DNA from: DASSUW01 sp963774155
Lineage (GTDB): Bacteria; Actinomycetota; Thermoleophilia; Solirubrobacterales; Solirubrobacteraceae
NCBI GenBank assembly: GCA_963774155.1
Contig: CAVZDW010000008.1
Coordinates: 310,001 to 374,000 of the forward strand
Direction of reading: 5' to 3'
DNA length: 64,000 nt
Shown here: in pieces, positions 34,892 to 44,111 of the stretch
Position numbering within the stretch: position 1 is the stretch's first letter
How the letters are laid out: every line of letters begins with the position of its first letter
The notes under the pieces: generated by a model
Databases searched by the model: none
What the model saw: the letters and a program-made list of their open reading frames with translations, nothing else
What the model was told of the DNA's origin: nothing
Position numbers and translations under genes: made by a program

Positions 34892-35356
34892 ATGGACGTC
34901 CTGGTACTCATCGACAAGCTGGACGACCTCGTCCACAACGCGAAGCAGGTCCCGCTGACGGACCAGGTTCGCGTGGACAAGGAAGAGATCTACGACATCC
35001 TCGACCAGATGCGCGCCACGATCCCCGAGGAGATCAAGCAGGCGCGCTGGATCGTCAAGGAGCGCCAGGAGATGCTCGCCGAGGCCAAGCGCGAGGCTGA
35101 GCGGATCGTCAAGGAGGCGCGCGAGAAGCAGACGCAGCTCGTCTCCCAGCAGGAGGTCACCCGCGAGGCGGAGCGTCAGGCCGAGGACATCATCGGCGAG
35201 GCGCGGGCCCGCGAGCGGGAGATCCGCCTGGGCGCCGAGGACTACGCCGACGAGATCCTCAACACCCTCGAGGTCAACCTCTCGAAGTTCATCGCCGCGG
35301 TGCAGCGCGGGCGCGAGCGGCTCCAGGGCCGCGACGAGCCCGCCGAAGTCGGCTGA
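34892..35356 (+). CDS. Coiled-coil protein, DivIVA/ATP-synthase-b-like
   Basis: 154 residues, highly charged and almost all helical. Residues 45-110 form a heptad-like coil (KERQEMLAEAKREAERIVKEAR). There is no membrane segment, which argues against an ATP synthase b subunit. Actinobacteria often have such a gene beside coaD; a role in cell division or envelope organisation is only a guess. A Shine-Dalgarno-like GGGAG lies upstream. Confidence 0.7.
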   Translation: MDVLVLIDKLDDLVHNAKQVPLTDQVRVDKEEIYDILDQMRATIPEEIKQARWIVKERQEMLAEAKREAERIVKEAREKQTQLVSQQEVTREAERQAEDIIGEARAREREIRLGAEDYADEILNTLEVNLSKFIAAVQRGRERLQGRDEPAEVG

Positions 35357-35369
35357 TAGAACTCTATTA

Positions 35370-36263
35370 GTGCTCGAGCTGCGGGACCTCGCGCGCCGCT
35401 ATGGGGATGTCGTCGCCCTCGACGGGATCTCCTTCACCGTCAAGGCCGGGCAGATGTTCGGCTTCGTCGGTCCCAACGGCGCTGGAAAGACGACGACGAT
35501 GCGCATCGTGCTCGGCGTGCTCGCCGCCGATCGCGGGGAGGTCATCTTCGACGGCCGCGAGGTGACGTTCGAGGAGCGGTCGCGCTTCGGCTATATGCCG
35601 GAGGAGCGCGGGCTGTACCCGAAGATGCGCGTGCGGCCCCAGCTCATCTACCTCGCCCGGCTGCACGGTCTCTCGGCTGACGCGGCCGCCGAATCGGCGG
35701 ACCGCTGGATCGACCGCCTCGGGCTGACCGAGCGCGCGGGCGACCGCGTCGAGGAGCTCTCGCTCGGCAACCAGCAGCGCGTGCAGCTCGCCGCCGCGCT
35801 CGTGCACGACCCCGTGCTGCTCGTCCTCGACGAGCCGTTCTCCGGCCTCGACCCCGTCGGCGTCGACGTGCTCAGCGGCGTGCTCTCCGACTACGCGGCG
35901 GGCGGCGTGCCCGTGGTCTTCTCCTCGCACCAGCTCGACCTCGTCGAGCGCCTGTGCGAGGCCGTGGCGATCATCAAGGACGGGCGCCTCGTGGCCTCCG
36001 GCACCGTGGAGGAGCTGCGCGAACGCGGGGTCGAGGGGCGGCGCGTCCGGGTTGACGTCGACGCTCCCGGCGACGACTGGGTCGCGGGCATCCCCGGCGC
36101 CGAGGTGGTCGATCGCGGCCCGCGCGGCACGCTGGTGACCCTGAACGACGGCGCCGGACCCGACGCCGTCCTCGACGCGGCGCGCCGCGCCGGCAGCGTC
36201 CGCTACTTCGCGCTCGAGCGGCCCACGCTCACCGACCTCTTCCGCCAGGTCGTGGCGTCGTGA
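35370..36263 (+). CDS. ABC transporter ATP-binding protein (NatA/CcmA-type exporter)
   Basis: 297 residues. Walker A is GPNGAGKTTT, the Q-loop region is GYMPEERGLYPKMRV, the signature is LSLGNQQRV (normally LSGGQ), and Walker B is LLVLDEPFSGLDP with H-loop SSHQ. The C-terminal extension (230-297) is typical of DrrA/NatA ATPases. It partners with the permease that follows with a 4-nt overlap, which is frameshifted. Substrate unknown, possibly sodium or a drug. GTG start. Confidence 0.92.
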   Translation: MLELRDLARRYGDVVALDGISFTVKAGQMFGFVGPNGAGKTTTMRIVLGVLAADRGEVIFDGREVTFEERSRFGYMPEERGLYPKMRVRPQLIYLARLHGLSADAAAESADRWIDRLGLTERAGDRVEELSLGNQQRVQLAAALVHDPVLLVLDEPFSGLDPVGVDVLSGVLSDYAAGGVPVVFSSHQLDLVERLCEAVAIIKDGRLVASGTVEELRERGVEGRRVRVDVDAPGDDWVAGIPGAEVVDRGPRGTLVTLNDGAGPDAVLDAARRAGSVRYFALERPTLTDLFRQVVAS

Positions 36264-37436
36264 GCGGTCGCGAGGCCACCGCGCTCGTCGCCCGGCGGGA
36301 GATCACCGAGCGCATCCGCGAGAAGTCGTTCCTCATCTCCACGGCGCTCAACGTGGTGATCATCGTCGCCGTGATCGTCGTCATCTCCCTGATCGGCGGC
36401 GGCGACACGCGCTACGTGGTCGGCTACACGGGCGAGACCGAGGCCGCCGTGATCGAGTCGGCCGCGGCCGCCGGGCGCCCGGTCGACATCACGATCGAGG
36501 CACGCGCCGTCGACCAGGCCCAGGTCACCGCCGCCCTGGAGGACGGCTCGCTCGATGCGGTGGTCAGCGGCGGCGAGGTCCGGTCCGTGGACGAGCCGCC
36601 CGAAGACCTGCTGACGCTGCTGCAGGGCGCCAACCGCGAGGTCCGGGCCGCCGAGGCGCTGGAGACAGGCCGGCGTGACCGGCCAGGAGGCGCAGCAGGC
36701 GCTCGCCCCGCCGCCGCTGGAGGTCGCGACGCTCGAGCCGGTCGATCCGGAGGAGGACGCCAAGGCCGGGATCGCGTTCTTCACCGTCCTCATCCTCTAC
36801 GGGCAGCTGCTGACGTACGGCTACTGGGTCTCGGCCGGCGTCGTGGAGGAGAAGGCCTCGCGCGTGGTCGAGGTCGTGCTCTCGACCATCAAGCCCGCCC
36901 ATCTGCTGGCCGGCAAGGTGATCGGCCTCGGCCTGCTCGGGCTCGGCAACCTGCTCCTGACGGCCATCGTCGGATTGGGGGTGGCGCAGGCGACAGGCGC
37001 CGTCGACGTGACGGGCGACCTCATCACGGCCGCGCTGCTCGCGCTGGCCTGGTTCGTGGTCGGCTACGCGTTCTACGCCTGCGCGTTCGCCTGCGCGGGA
37101 GCGCTCGTGCCGCGCCAGGAGGAGCTGCAGTCGTCGATGACACCGCTCACGCTGACCATCCTCATCGCCTTCTTCGTCTCGTTCGCGGTCAACAACGACC
37201 CGGACGGGACGCTCGCCCACGTCACCGCCTTCATCCCGATGACCGCGCCGCTCACCATGCCGCCGCGGATCGTCACCGGCGACGCGGGGACCTGGGAGAT
37301 CATCGCCTCCTTCCTGGTGACCATCGGCGCCGCCGTGGCGCTGATCCCGCTCGCCGCCCGCATCTACCGCGGCGGCATCCTCCGCACCGGCTCCGCGCTC
37401 AAGCTGCGCGAGGCCTGGCGCGCCGCGCGGGCCTAG
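36260..37436 (+). pseudogene. ABC-2 type permease (NatB-like) with a single-base frameshift
   Basis: Residues 1-136 read in one frame (REITERIREKSFLISTALN, first helix, extracytoplasmic loop up to REVRAAEALE). The rest, with five helices, reads in another frame from about 36666 (VTGQEAQQALAPPPLEV). Removing the A at 36665 joins them as EALEQAGVTGQEAQ, a natural continuation of about 390 residues. Either a genuine recent frameshift or a sequencing error would explain it. The intact second half argues for a recent event or an error. It would pair with the preceding ATPase. Confidence 0.8.
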
Positions 37437-38722
37437 TCGTCCTCGGCGGGCGCGAGCAGCGCGTCGATCTGGGCGAGGTGACCGCGCACGCGCTCGGCCA
37501 TGGCCTCGACGATCTTGCGGACGTCCTCGATCTGGTTGGCGGCGCCGGTGAGCTGGCTCTTGATCCGGCGGACGTCCTCCATCGCGACCATGGCGCGCTC
37601 GACCTCGGCCCGGAGGGCCGAGGCGTCCAGGCCCTCCGCACCGCCCTTGGCCATCAGCACACGGGAGCGGGCCAGCGAGTACGCGACCTCGAGCGCGAGG
37701 CGCGAGCCGTCGACCGGGTCGTAGACGACGAACAGCTTGTCGCCGTTGACCTCGCGGAGCGACGGAGCCCGGGCCGGCAGCTTGTCCTCGGCCGGGACGA
37801 CCCAGACCGCGTAGTCGGCGGCGCGCTGGTTCATCGCCTCGTCGAGCTCGGCCAGCGCCTCGTTGCGCGAGCGCTTGGAGTTCTTGGCCTCGAAGACGAT
37901 GCGGCCGCGCGGGCGGCCCGAGCAGCCGTCGAGGTCGACCACCACGTCGCCCTTGCGGCCGCCGACGCCGCGCAGGTCGCCGACGCCGTCGCAGTCGTCA
38001 CCGTGGCCGGCGGCGATCGCCTCGACCGCCTCGAGGACGGCCTCCTCGTACGGGCGGCCCTTGGCGGTCGAGCGGTCGTGCTCGGCGGCCACCTCGATCG
38101 CCTTCGCCTTCTCGGCCTGCAGCTTGGAGACCTCGAGCTGGAGCTCGGCGATGCGGGAGTTCATCTCGCGCAGACCGGCGTGCTGCTGGTCCGAGGACTG
38201 GCGGATGGCGGCCACGGCGGCCTTCTGGAACGTGGCCAGGGGGTTCGACTCGTCGGCCGAGGAGAACTGCTTGAAGAGCTTCTCGCGCGACTCGTTGAGC
38301 AGCTCGGCCACCGCGGCCCGGACCTGGTGCTGCACCGCCGCGCTGCTGTCGGCCCCGAAGTGGCGCTGCAGCACGCGCGTGACGTGGCCGCTGTCCGGCC
38401 CGAAGGCCTGCTCCAGCTGGGTCTTGAGCTCGTTGACCACGGCCTCGGACGTCTGCCCCAGGCGCAGCTCCACCTCGCGCGAGGCGTTCTCGAGGTCGCT
38501 CCGCAGCACCTCGACGGCCGCGCCGGCGTGCTCGCGGTCCAGCACCCGGGCGCCGATCTCGATCGCGTCGCACAGCACGCGGGCGGGATCGTCGCCCGCG
38601 TCGGCGCGGGCCCGCAGCAGCTCGGCGGCCACAGCGTCGTCCACCACGAGGTGCTCGACGATCACCCGCCCCATCAGGGCGGTGACGCGCGGGCTGCGCA
38701 GGGGTGTCGCGGCGGCTTCCAT
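37433..38722 (-). CDS. Coiled-coil protein with a PD-(D/E)XK nuclease-like domain
   Basis: 429 residues. Residues 65-215 are helical and coiled-coil-like. Residues 222-310 resemble a restriction-endonuclease fold: KGRPYEEAV, then KGDVVVDLD (Asp259, Asp263) and RIVFEAKNSKRS (Glu278, Lys280), the GD...ExK spacing of PD-(D/E)XK nucleases. A second helical part closes the protein. It may cut or bind DNA in repair or defence, but no partner gene is adjacent. A TAGCCT hexamer lies 13 nt before the ATG. Confidence 0.72.
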   Translation of the reverse strand: MEAAATPLRSPRVTALMGRVIVEHLVVDDAVAAELLRARADAGDDPARVLCDAIEIGARVLDREHAGAAVEVLRSDLENASREVELRLGQTSEAVVNELKTQLEQAFGPDSGHVTRVLQRHFGADSSAAVQHQVRAAVAELLNESREKLFKQFSSADESNPLATFQKAAVAAIRQSSDQQHAGLREMNSRIAELQLEVSKLQAEKAKAIEVAAEHDRSTAKGRPYEEAVLEAVEAIAAGHGDDCDGVGDLRGVGGRKGDVVVDLDGCSGRPRGRIVFEAKNSKRSRNEALAELDEAMNQRAADYAVWVVPAEDKLPARAPSLREVNGDKLFVVYDPVDGSRLALEVAYSLARSRVLMAKGGAEGLDASALRAEVERAMVAMEDVRRIKSQLTGAANQIEDVRKIVEAMAERVRGHLAQIDALLAPAEDD

Positions 38723-38781
38723 GGAGTGGAGTCGCAGGCTAGGCCGCGTGCCCGACAGAACCGGCGGGATCGGCGAACGTC

Positions 38782-38922
38782 AACTGCGGCTGGGTAGGGG
38801 AGCTGGGGAGGCCGGCGGGGCCGGTTTCTCCACGTCCGTCCTGCCTTAGTGGTCGCACTACGACCGCTAGGCAGGATTCGGAGCGACGAACCGGCCGAAC
38901 CCTCTCCCTTAATGCCGCAGTT
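38782..38922 (+). repeat. Near-palindromic ~140-nt element, copy 3
   Basis: Lies 14 nt beyond the acylphosphatase stop (minus-strand gene), in the opposite orientation to that gene. The outer ends AACTGCGGC and GCCGCAGTT pair perfectly although both differ from copy 1. GGCCGGTT pairs with AACCGGCC, and the tip stem reads GGTCG/CGACC where copy 1 has GGGTCACA/TGTGACCC. These paired changes support a conserved hairpin. Confidence 0.9.
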
Positions 38923-38935
38923 GGTCCGACCCGCC

Positions 38936-39208
38936 TCAGCGCACCGAGAAGCCGCTCAGACCCTCGAGCGGCTCGTCGAACGTCTCGACGCGCTCCACCG
39001 AGCTGTGCCCGGGCCCGCCGCGCACGAACGAAACCATCGCGGCCACCGCGTCAGGCGACCCCTCGAAGACCGCCTCGGCCGTGCCGTCGGCGCAGTTGCG
39101 CGCCCACCCGGCGACCCCGCGGCGCTCCGCCTCGCGCCGCACGGAATCGCGGAAGAAGACCCCCTGAACGCGCCCATGCGCGCGAACGCGGATGCGCTCG
39201 TCGGCCAC
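38936..39208 (-). CDS. acyP: Acylphosphatase
   Basis: 90 residues, full family length. VRAHGRVQGVFFRDSVRREAERRGVAGWARN contains the catalytic Arg (VQGVFFR) and Asn (WARN). It hydrolyses carboxyl phosphates such as acetyl phosphate. GTG start, 6 nt from a TACGGT hexamer, divergent from a macrodomain gene only 17 bp away. Confidence 0.95.
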   Translation of the reverse strand: MADERIRVRAHGRVQGVFFRDSVRREAERRGVAGWARNCADGTAEAVFEGSPDAVAAMVSFVRGGPGHSSVERVETFDEPLEGLSGFSVR

Positions 39209-39213
39209 GGCGG

Positions 39214-39220
39214 TACCGTA
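39214..39220. promoter_or_regulatory. Shared divergent -10 core (TACCGTA) for acyP and the macrodomain gene
   Basis: The 7-nt core reads TACCGT on the plus strand, ending 6 nt before the ATG at 39226, and TACGGT on the minus strand, ending 6 nt before the GTG at 39208. The entire gap is 17 bp, so both mRNAs would be leaderless and the two promoters could not be used at the same moment. Confidence 0.55.
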
Positions 39221-39225
39221 ACGAC

Positions 39226-39723
39226 ATGGCCCGGGTCGAGGTGCTCGACACCGACATCACGACGCTCGACGTCGACGCGATCGCCAACGCGGCGAACACG
39301 CGGCTGATGCACGGCGGCGGCGTGGCCGGAGCGATCTCGCGCGCCGGCGGCGCGGCGGTGCAGGAGGAATCCGACGCCAGGGCGCCGATCGGGCTCGGTG
39401 AGGCGGTCGAGACCACCGCGGGCGAGATGCCGTGCCGCTGGGTCATCCACGCCGCGACGATGGAGCTCGGTGGCCCGACGAACGCCGACATCATCCGGGC
39501 CGCCACCGCCTCCACGCTCACCAAGGCCGAGGAGCTCGGCGCCCGCAGCCTCGCCCTCGTGGCCTTCGGGACCGGCGTCGGCGGGTTCCCGCTCGAGGAG
39601 GCGGCCCGGATCGAGGTCGAGGAGGTCCGGCGGCACCTCGACGACACCTCCGGCCTCGAACGCGTGGTCTTCGCTGTACACGGCGACGCCGCGAGGCGCG
39701 CCTTCGAGGCCGCACTGGCTTGA
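39226..39723 (+). CDS. Macrodomain (ADP-ribose-binding) protein
   Basis: 165 residues. VDAIANAANTRLMHGGGVAGAISRAGG is the ADP-ribose-binding loop of macrodomains, including the Asn and the GGGV run. The second loop is ALVAFGTGVGGFPLEEAARI. Likely roles are removal of O-acetyl-ADP-ribose or ADP-ribosyl groups. The next gene starts with a TTG overlapping its TGA (TTGA). Confidence 0.94.
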   Translation: MARVEVLDTDITTLDVDAIANAANTRLMHGGGVAGAISRAGGAAVQEESDARAPIGLGEAVETTAGEMPCRWVIHAATMELGGPTNADIIRAATASTLTKAEELGARSLALVAFGTGVGGFPLEEAARIEVEEVRRHLDDTSGLERVVFAVHGDAARRAFEAALA

Positions 39724-40667
39724 TCGAGCTCCTGACAGAGCTGGTGGCGCTGGGCGGCGTCTACGCGCCCGCCACGGCGACCGCCCGCCTGCACGACGTC
39801 CTGCTCGCCGCGCTCCGTCGCGGCTCCGATGAGCTCACGAAGCCGCGCTCGGGCTACGGGTCACCGGTCGAGGTGGCGGTCGCCGCCGGCAACGGCATGG
39901 TCTTCGCGGCCACGCCCGTCCCCGCGGCCTTCCGCGCCGACCCCGAGGTGGCCGGGGAGCGCGAGTGGCTGCTCGTGGCCGGCACGCTGGCCGCGCTCGT
40001 CGAGCTGACGGAGCCCGGCCCGCCCACACGCCCGAGCGAGCTCGGCGTCCGCGCGGGCGACCTCGACGGCTTCCTCCTGCTCGCCCTGCCCGGCAACGTC
40101 GATCCCGACGACCTGCAGGAGCTCGCCCCGCTCGCGTTCGAGGATCACGCCGCCGGGCTCGACCGCCTGCGCGCCCGCGTCGCCGTCGCGCCGGGCCGGC
40201 TGCTGCAAGGTCTCGAGATCCGCGAGCCGATCGGCGCCAACCACCCGCTGCGCGTCGCCGAGGCCGTCGCCAGGCTCGGCGGCCGGCCCGAGGATCCGCG
40301 CTCGGTCGAGGAGCACGAAGACGCCGTGCTCGCGCTCCTGCAGGGCGAGGGCGGTCGCGCCGTCCGGCCGCACGAGGACCCGGATGCCGCCCGCCGGATC
40401 GCCCGCCGCATCCTCCAGCGGCTCGACGGCATGGGCAAGTGGGGCGGCTACCACACCGACTTCGCGCACCTCGCCCGCGGCTTCGCCGGCAACGAGCGCG
40501 CGCTCGCCCAGGACGTGGGGGAGGCGCTCCTCCAGGCGGGCCTGCTGGCCGAGAAGCCGTCCGTCGGGCAGCGCCACGTGTTCCTCAACCCGCGCCGCGC
40601 GGCCGAGATCCGCAGGCTCATCGACGATGGCGAGCTGCCACCGGGTATGAGCCTTCCCTCGGCGTGA
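39720..40667 (+). CDS. Conserved-looking protein of unknown function
   Basis: 315 residues, TTG start overlapping the macrodomain stop. Soluble, alpha/beta. The N-terminal half looks like a mixed fold (SPVEVAVAAGNGMVFAATPVP) and the C-terminal third is helical and Arg-rich (DPDAARRIARRILQRLDGMGKWGGYHTDF). No catalytic motif is recognised. Coupling to the macrodomain gene and 4-nt spacing to the acyl-CoA synthetase suggest a three-gene operon. Confidence 0.65.
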   Translation: MIELLTELVALGGVYAPATATARLHDVLLAALRRGSDELTKPRSGYGSPVEVAVAAGNGMVFAATPVPAAFRADPEVAGEREWLLVAGTLAALVELTEPGPPTRPSELGVRAGDLDGFLLLALPGNVDPDDLQELAPLAFEDHAAGLDRLRARVAVAPGRLLQGLEIREPIGANHPLRVAEAVARLGGRPEDPRSVEEHEDAVLALLQGEGGRAVRPHEDPDAARRIARRILQRLDGMGKWGGYHTDFAHLARGFAGNERALAQDVGEALLQAGLLAEKPSVGQRHVFLNPRRAAEIRRLIDDGELPPGMSLPSA

Positions 40668-40671
40668 AAGC

Positions 40672-42309
40672 ATGACCGCAATGCCCGACATCGGACGCGT
40701 CTCCAAACAGGTCACGACCAAGCTGTTCACCGCCCGCACGCTGGCCGAGGCCGGGATCCTGCGGCCCCAGCGCCCGGATCACGTGCTCGGCGCGGTACGG
40801 GCACTGCTGCGCTTCGGGCCGACGCCGGCGGGCGGCTACGGCGCCTCCGCCCAGCGGTACCCCAACGAGACGGCCCTGATCGACGAGCTGGGCACGCTCA
40901 CCTTCAGGGAGATCGACGAGCGCACGAACTCGCTCGCCCACGGGCTGGCGGCCGACGGCATCAAGGCGGGCGACAGCGTCGGCCTCATGTGCCGCAACCA
41001 CCGCGGCTTCGTCGAGTCCGTGATCGCGTGCTCCAAGCTCGGCGCCCACGTGCTCTTCCTCAACACCGCCTTCTCCGGTCCGCAGCTGACCGACGTGGCC
41101 AAGCGCGAGAAGCCCAAGGCGCTGATCTACGACTTCGAGTTCGAGGAGCTGATCCACGACGCTTCGCGGCGCCGCAAGCGCTACATCGCGTGGCACGACG
41201 CCGAGGACGGCGCGCCCAAGGACCCGCTGCTGGAGGACCTCGCGAGCAGCGGCGACGTCGCCCCGCTCACGCCCCCGAAGGAGCGCGGCAAGGCGATCAT
41301 CCTGACCTCGGGCACCACGGGCACGCCGAAGGGCGCCTCGCGCTCGCAGCCCAAGTCGCTCGATCCCGCGGCCGCGCTGCTGGCCATGATCCCGCTCAAG
41401 GCGCGCGAGAAGACGATGATCGCGGCGCCGATGTTCCACTCCTGGGGCTTCGTGCACTTCACGCTCGGGATGAGCCTGTCCTCGACGCTCGTGCTCAAGC
41501 GCAAGTTCGACCCCGAGGACACGCTCTCGCTCACCGCCCAGCACGAGGCCACGGCGCTGATCGTGGTCCCGGTGATGATGCAGCGGATCCTCGAGCTGCC
41601 CGACGAGACGCTCTCGCAGTACGACCTCTCGAAGGTGCGCGTGGTCGCCGTCTCGGGGTCCGCGCTCCCCGGCTCGCTGTCGGATCGCTGGATGGACGTC
41701 TTCGGCGACAACGTCTACAACCTCTACGGCTCGACCGAGGTCGCCTGGGCGAGCATCGCCACCCCGGCCGACCTGCGGGCCGCGCCCGGCACGGCCGGCC
41801 GGCCGCCGCACGGCACGATCGTGAAGATCTACGACGACGACGGCAACGCGCTCGGCAACGGTGCGACCGGCCGCATCTTCGTGGGCAACGAGATGCAGTT
41901 CGAGGGCTACACCGGCGGCGGCAACAAGGACGTCATCGACGGGCTGCTCTCCTCCGGCGACGTCGGGCACTTCGACAACGCCGGGCGCCTCTTCGTCGAC
42001 GGCCGCGACGACGACATGATCGTCTCCGGCGGCGAGAACGTGTTCCCGGCCGAGGTGGAGGACCTGCTCGCCGGCCACGACGCGGTCGTCGAGGTCGCGG
42101 TCTTCGGCGTCGACGACGAGAAGTTCGGCCAGCGTCTGAAGGCCGTGCTGGTCCTGCGCGACGGCGCGTCGCTGAGCGAGGACGAGGTCCGCTCGCACGT
42201 GAAGGCCAATCTCGCCGGCTACAAGGTCCCGCGCGACGTCGAGTTCGTCGACGAGCTGCCGCGGACCTCGACGGGCAAGGTCCTCAAGCGCGAGCTCCGG
42301 GACAGCTGA
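40672..42309 (+). CDS. AMP-dependent acyl-CoA synthetase
   Basis: 545 residues of the ANL superfamily. The ATP loop is ILTSGTTGTPKGASRSQPKS, A5 is YGSTEVAWAS, A7-A8 is SSGDVGHFDNAGRLFVDGRDDDMIVSGGENVFPAEVE, and the C-terminal lysine is in STGKVLKREL. It activates a carboxylic or fatty acid to acyl-AMP and then acyl-CoA. Chain-length preference cannot be read from the sequence. ATG at 40672; a second ATG at 40681 is possible. Confidence 0.94.
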   Translation: MTAMPDIGRVSKQVTTKLFTARTLAEAGILRPQRPDHVLGAVRALLRFGPTPAGGYGASAQRYPNETALIDELGTLTFREIDERTNSLAHGLAADGIKAGDSVGLMCRNHRGFVESVIACSKLGAHVLFLNTAFSGPQLTDVAKREKPKALIYDFEFEELIHDASRRRKRYIAWHDAEDGAPKDPLLEDLASSGDVAPLTPPKERGKAIILTSGTTGTPKGASRSQPKSLDPAAALLAMIPLKAREKTMIAAPMFHSWGFVHFTLGMSLSSTLVLKRKFDPEDTLSLTAQHEATALIVVPVMMQRILELPDETLSQYDLSKVRVVAVSGSALPGSLSDRWMDVFGDNVYNLYGSTEVAWASIATPADLRAAPGTAGRPPHGTIVKIYDDDGNALGNGATGRIFVGNEMQFEGYTGGGNKDVIDGLLSSGDVGHFDNAGRLFVDGRDDDMIVSGGENVFPAEVEDLLAGHDAVVEVAVFGVDDEKFGQRLKAVLVLRDGASLSEDEVRSHVKANLAGYKVPRDVEFVDELPRTSTGKVLKRELRDS

Positions 42310-42330
42310 GTTACTACCGTTTATGGGGCC

Positions 42331-42849
42331 ATGCCCCAGCGCACCGACACCTTCGAACTCGCGCCCCTCGGCCTCCGCTCGGGGGACGGTCGTCGCCTCG
42401 ACCTCTTCGTCGCCATCGACGACTTCCACTACGCCGGGCAGCCCTACCGGGTGGAGCCGCCGCTCGTCCCGGTCCGGCTCGACGTGTCGCGCACGACGGG
42501 AAACGGCTGGGCGCTGCGGCTGCGCTTCGAGGCCTCGCTCGAGGGCCCGTGCATGCGCTGCCTGGAGCCCGCGGCGCCCACCTTCGAGGTCGACACCCGG
42601 GAGGTCAACCAGCCGGGTGGCGGCGACGAGCTCACCTCGCCCTACGTCGAGGACGGCGAGGAGCTCGATCTGCGGCAATGGGCGCGTGACGCGCTGGCGC
42701 TCACGCTGCCGGCCCAGATCACGTGCCGCGCCGAGTGCGCCGGCCTGTGCGGGCAGTGCGGCGCGAACCTGAACGAGGATCCGGACCACCACCACGAGGC
42801 GGCGCCGGATCCGCGGTGGGCGAAGCTCGGCGAGCTGAAGTTCGACTAG
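42331..42849 (+). CDS. DUF177/YceD family protein (23S rRNA accumulation protein)
   Basis: 172 residues. LEGPCMRCLEPA and CRAECAGLCGQCGANLN are the cysteine motifs of the Gram-positive YceD/DUF177 family. In most bacteria this gene directly precedes rpmF, and YceD affects 23S rRNA accumulation. Here rpmF is 7.6 kb away. A TACCGT hexamer lies 10 nt before the ATG. The end overlaps the following gene. Confidence 0.9.
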   Translation: MPQRTDTFELAPLGLRSGDGRRLDLFVAIDDFHYAGQPYRVEPPLVPVRLDVSRTTGNGWALRLRFEASLEGPCMRCLEPAAPTFEVDTREVNQPGGGDELTSPYVEDGEELDLRQWARDALALTLPAQITCRAECAGLCGQCGANLNEDPDHHHEAAPDPRWAKLGELKFD

Positions 42850-44111
42850 TCGCGGTCGCGGTCGCCGTCGCCGCCCTGTCGGCGCTGGTGATCGCCCCCG
42901 CGCCGTCGTACGACCCCTGGGCCTGGCTGCTGTGGGGCCGCGAGATCGCCCACGGCACGCTGAGCACGGCCGAGGGGCCGGCGTTCAAGCCGCTGCCGGT
43001 CGCGGTCACGGTCCTCCTGGCGCCGCTCGGGGGCGCGGCGCCCGAGGTGTGGGTCGTCGTCGCCCGCGTCGGAACGCTGCTCGCGCTCGCGCTCGCGTTC
43101 CGGCTCGGCCGGGAGTACGCCGGGACGGCCGCAGGCATCGCCGCCGCGGTCGGCGTCGCGCTGACCGGCAACCTGCTCGGCTACAGCGCGGCGGGCGCCG
43201 AGCCGGGCTGGACGATCGCTCTGGCGCTGGCGGGGATCGTGGCGTGGCGGGCGGACCGCCCGCGGCTCGCGCTCGCCTGCGGGGTCGGTTGCGCGCTGCT
43301 GCGGGTGGAGGCGTGGCCGTTCCTGCTCGCCTTCGGGATCCTGCTGTGGCGACGCCGCCCGCAGGACCGGCCGCTGCTGATCGGCGCCGCCGTCGCCGTG
43401 CCGGCGCTGTGGTTCGTGCCCGAGCTGCTCGGCTCCGGCGACGTCCTGCGTTCGGGCTCGCGGGCGCGGATGCCCAACCCCGGGCAGCCCGCGACCGCCG
43501 CCGTCCCGGCGTTCGCCGCCCTGAAGGAGGCGGCGGTGCTCCCGCTGTGGCCGCTGTGGATCGGCGCGCTCCTGGCGCCACGCGCCGCGCGGCCGCTGCT
43601 CGCCGCCGGCCTGGCGTGGATCGCCCTCGTGGCCGTGATGGCGCAGGCCGGCTTCTCCGGCGAGCCGCGCTACTCGCTCCCGGGTGGCGCGCTGGTGGCG
43701 ATCGCGGGCGCCGCGGGGCTCGCCACGGTGGCCGACCGGCGTCTGCGCGGCGCGCTCGTGGTCGCCCTCCTGCTCGTCGCGGCGGTCCCGAAGGTCGCCG
43801 CGCTCTGGGACCTGCCGGACGACCAGGCCTACCAGCGCGGGCTGGCCACCGACCTCGCGGCGGTGATCCAGCAGGCCGGCGGTCGCGAGGCCCTGCTGGC
43901 CTGCGGCCGCCCGTACGTCGGCATGCTGCGCGGGCCGTTGCTCGCCTACCACCTGGACGTCGAGAAGCAGCGGGTGCAGTTCGACCCGCGGCCGCCCGGC
44001 GTGGTCTTCCGCTCGCGGCTCGCCCCCGAGGACCCGGTCGAGCCGGCGGCCGGCGCGGGGTTCGAGCCAAGGACGCAGGTCGGCCGCTGGGAGGTCCTGG
44101 CTACGTGTTAG
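42816..44111 (+). CDS. Polytopic membrane protein of unknown function
   Basis: 431 residues from the GTG at 42816 (within the yceD end), which gives a complete first helix; a GTG at 42888 is the alternative. About ten hydrophobic segments. The external loop after helix 1 has APSYDPWAWLLWGREIAHG, and RVEAWPFLLAFG follows in the middle. The layout resembles GT-C transferases or O-antigen-type membrane proteins, and the 17174 gene in the glycan locus has the same WGRE-type loop. Function unproven. Confidence 0.6.
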   Translation: MGEARRAEVRLVAVAVAVAALSALVIAPAPSYDPWAWLLWGREIAHGTLSTAEGPAFKPLPVAVTVLLAPLGGAAPEVWVVVARVGTLLALALAFRLGREYAGTAAGIAAAVGVALTGNLLGYSAAGAEPGWTIALALAGIVAWRADRPRLALACGVGCALLRVEAWPFLLAFGILLWRRRPQDRPLLIGAAVAVPALWFVPELLGSGDVLRSGSRARMPNPGQPATAAVPAFAALKEAAVLPLWPLWIGALLAPRAARPLLAAGLAWIALVAVMAQAGFSGEPRYSLPGGALVAIAGAAGLATVADRRLRGALVVALLLVAAVPKVAALWDLPDDQAYQRGLATDLAAVIQQAGGREALLACGRPYVGMLRGPLLAYHLDVEKQRVQFDPRPPGVVFRSRLAPEDPVEPAAGAGFEPRTQVGRWEVLATC

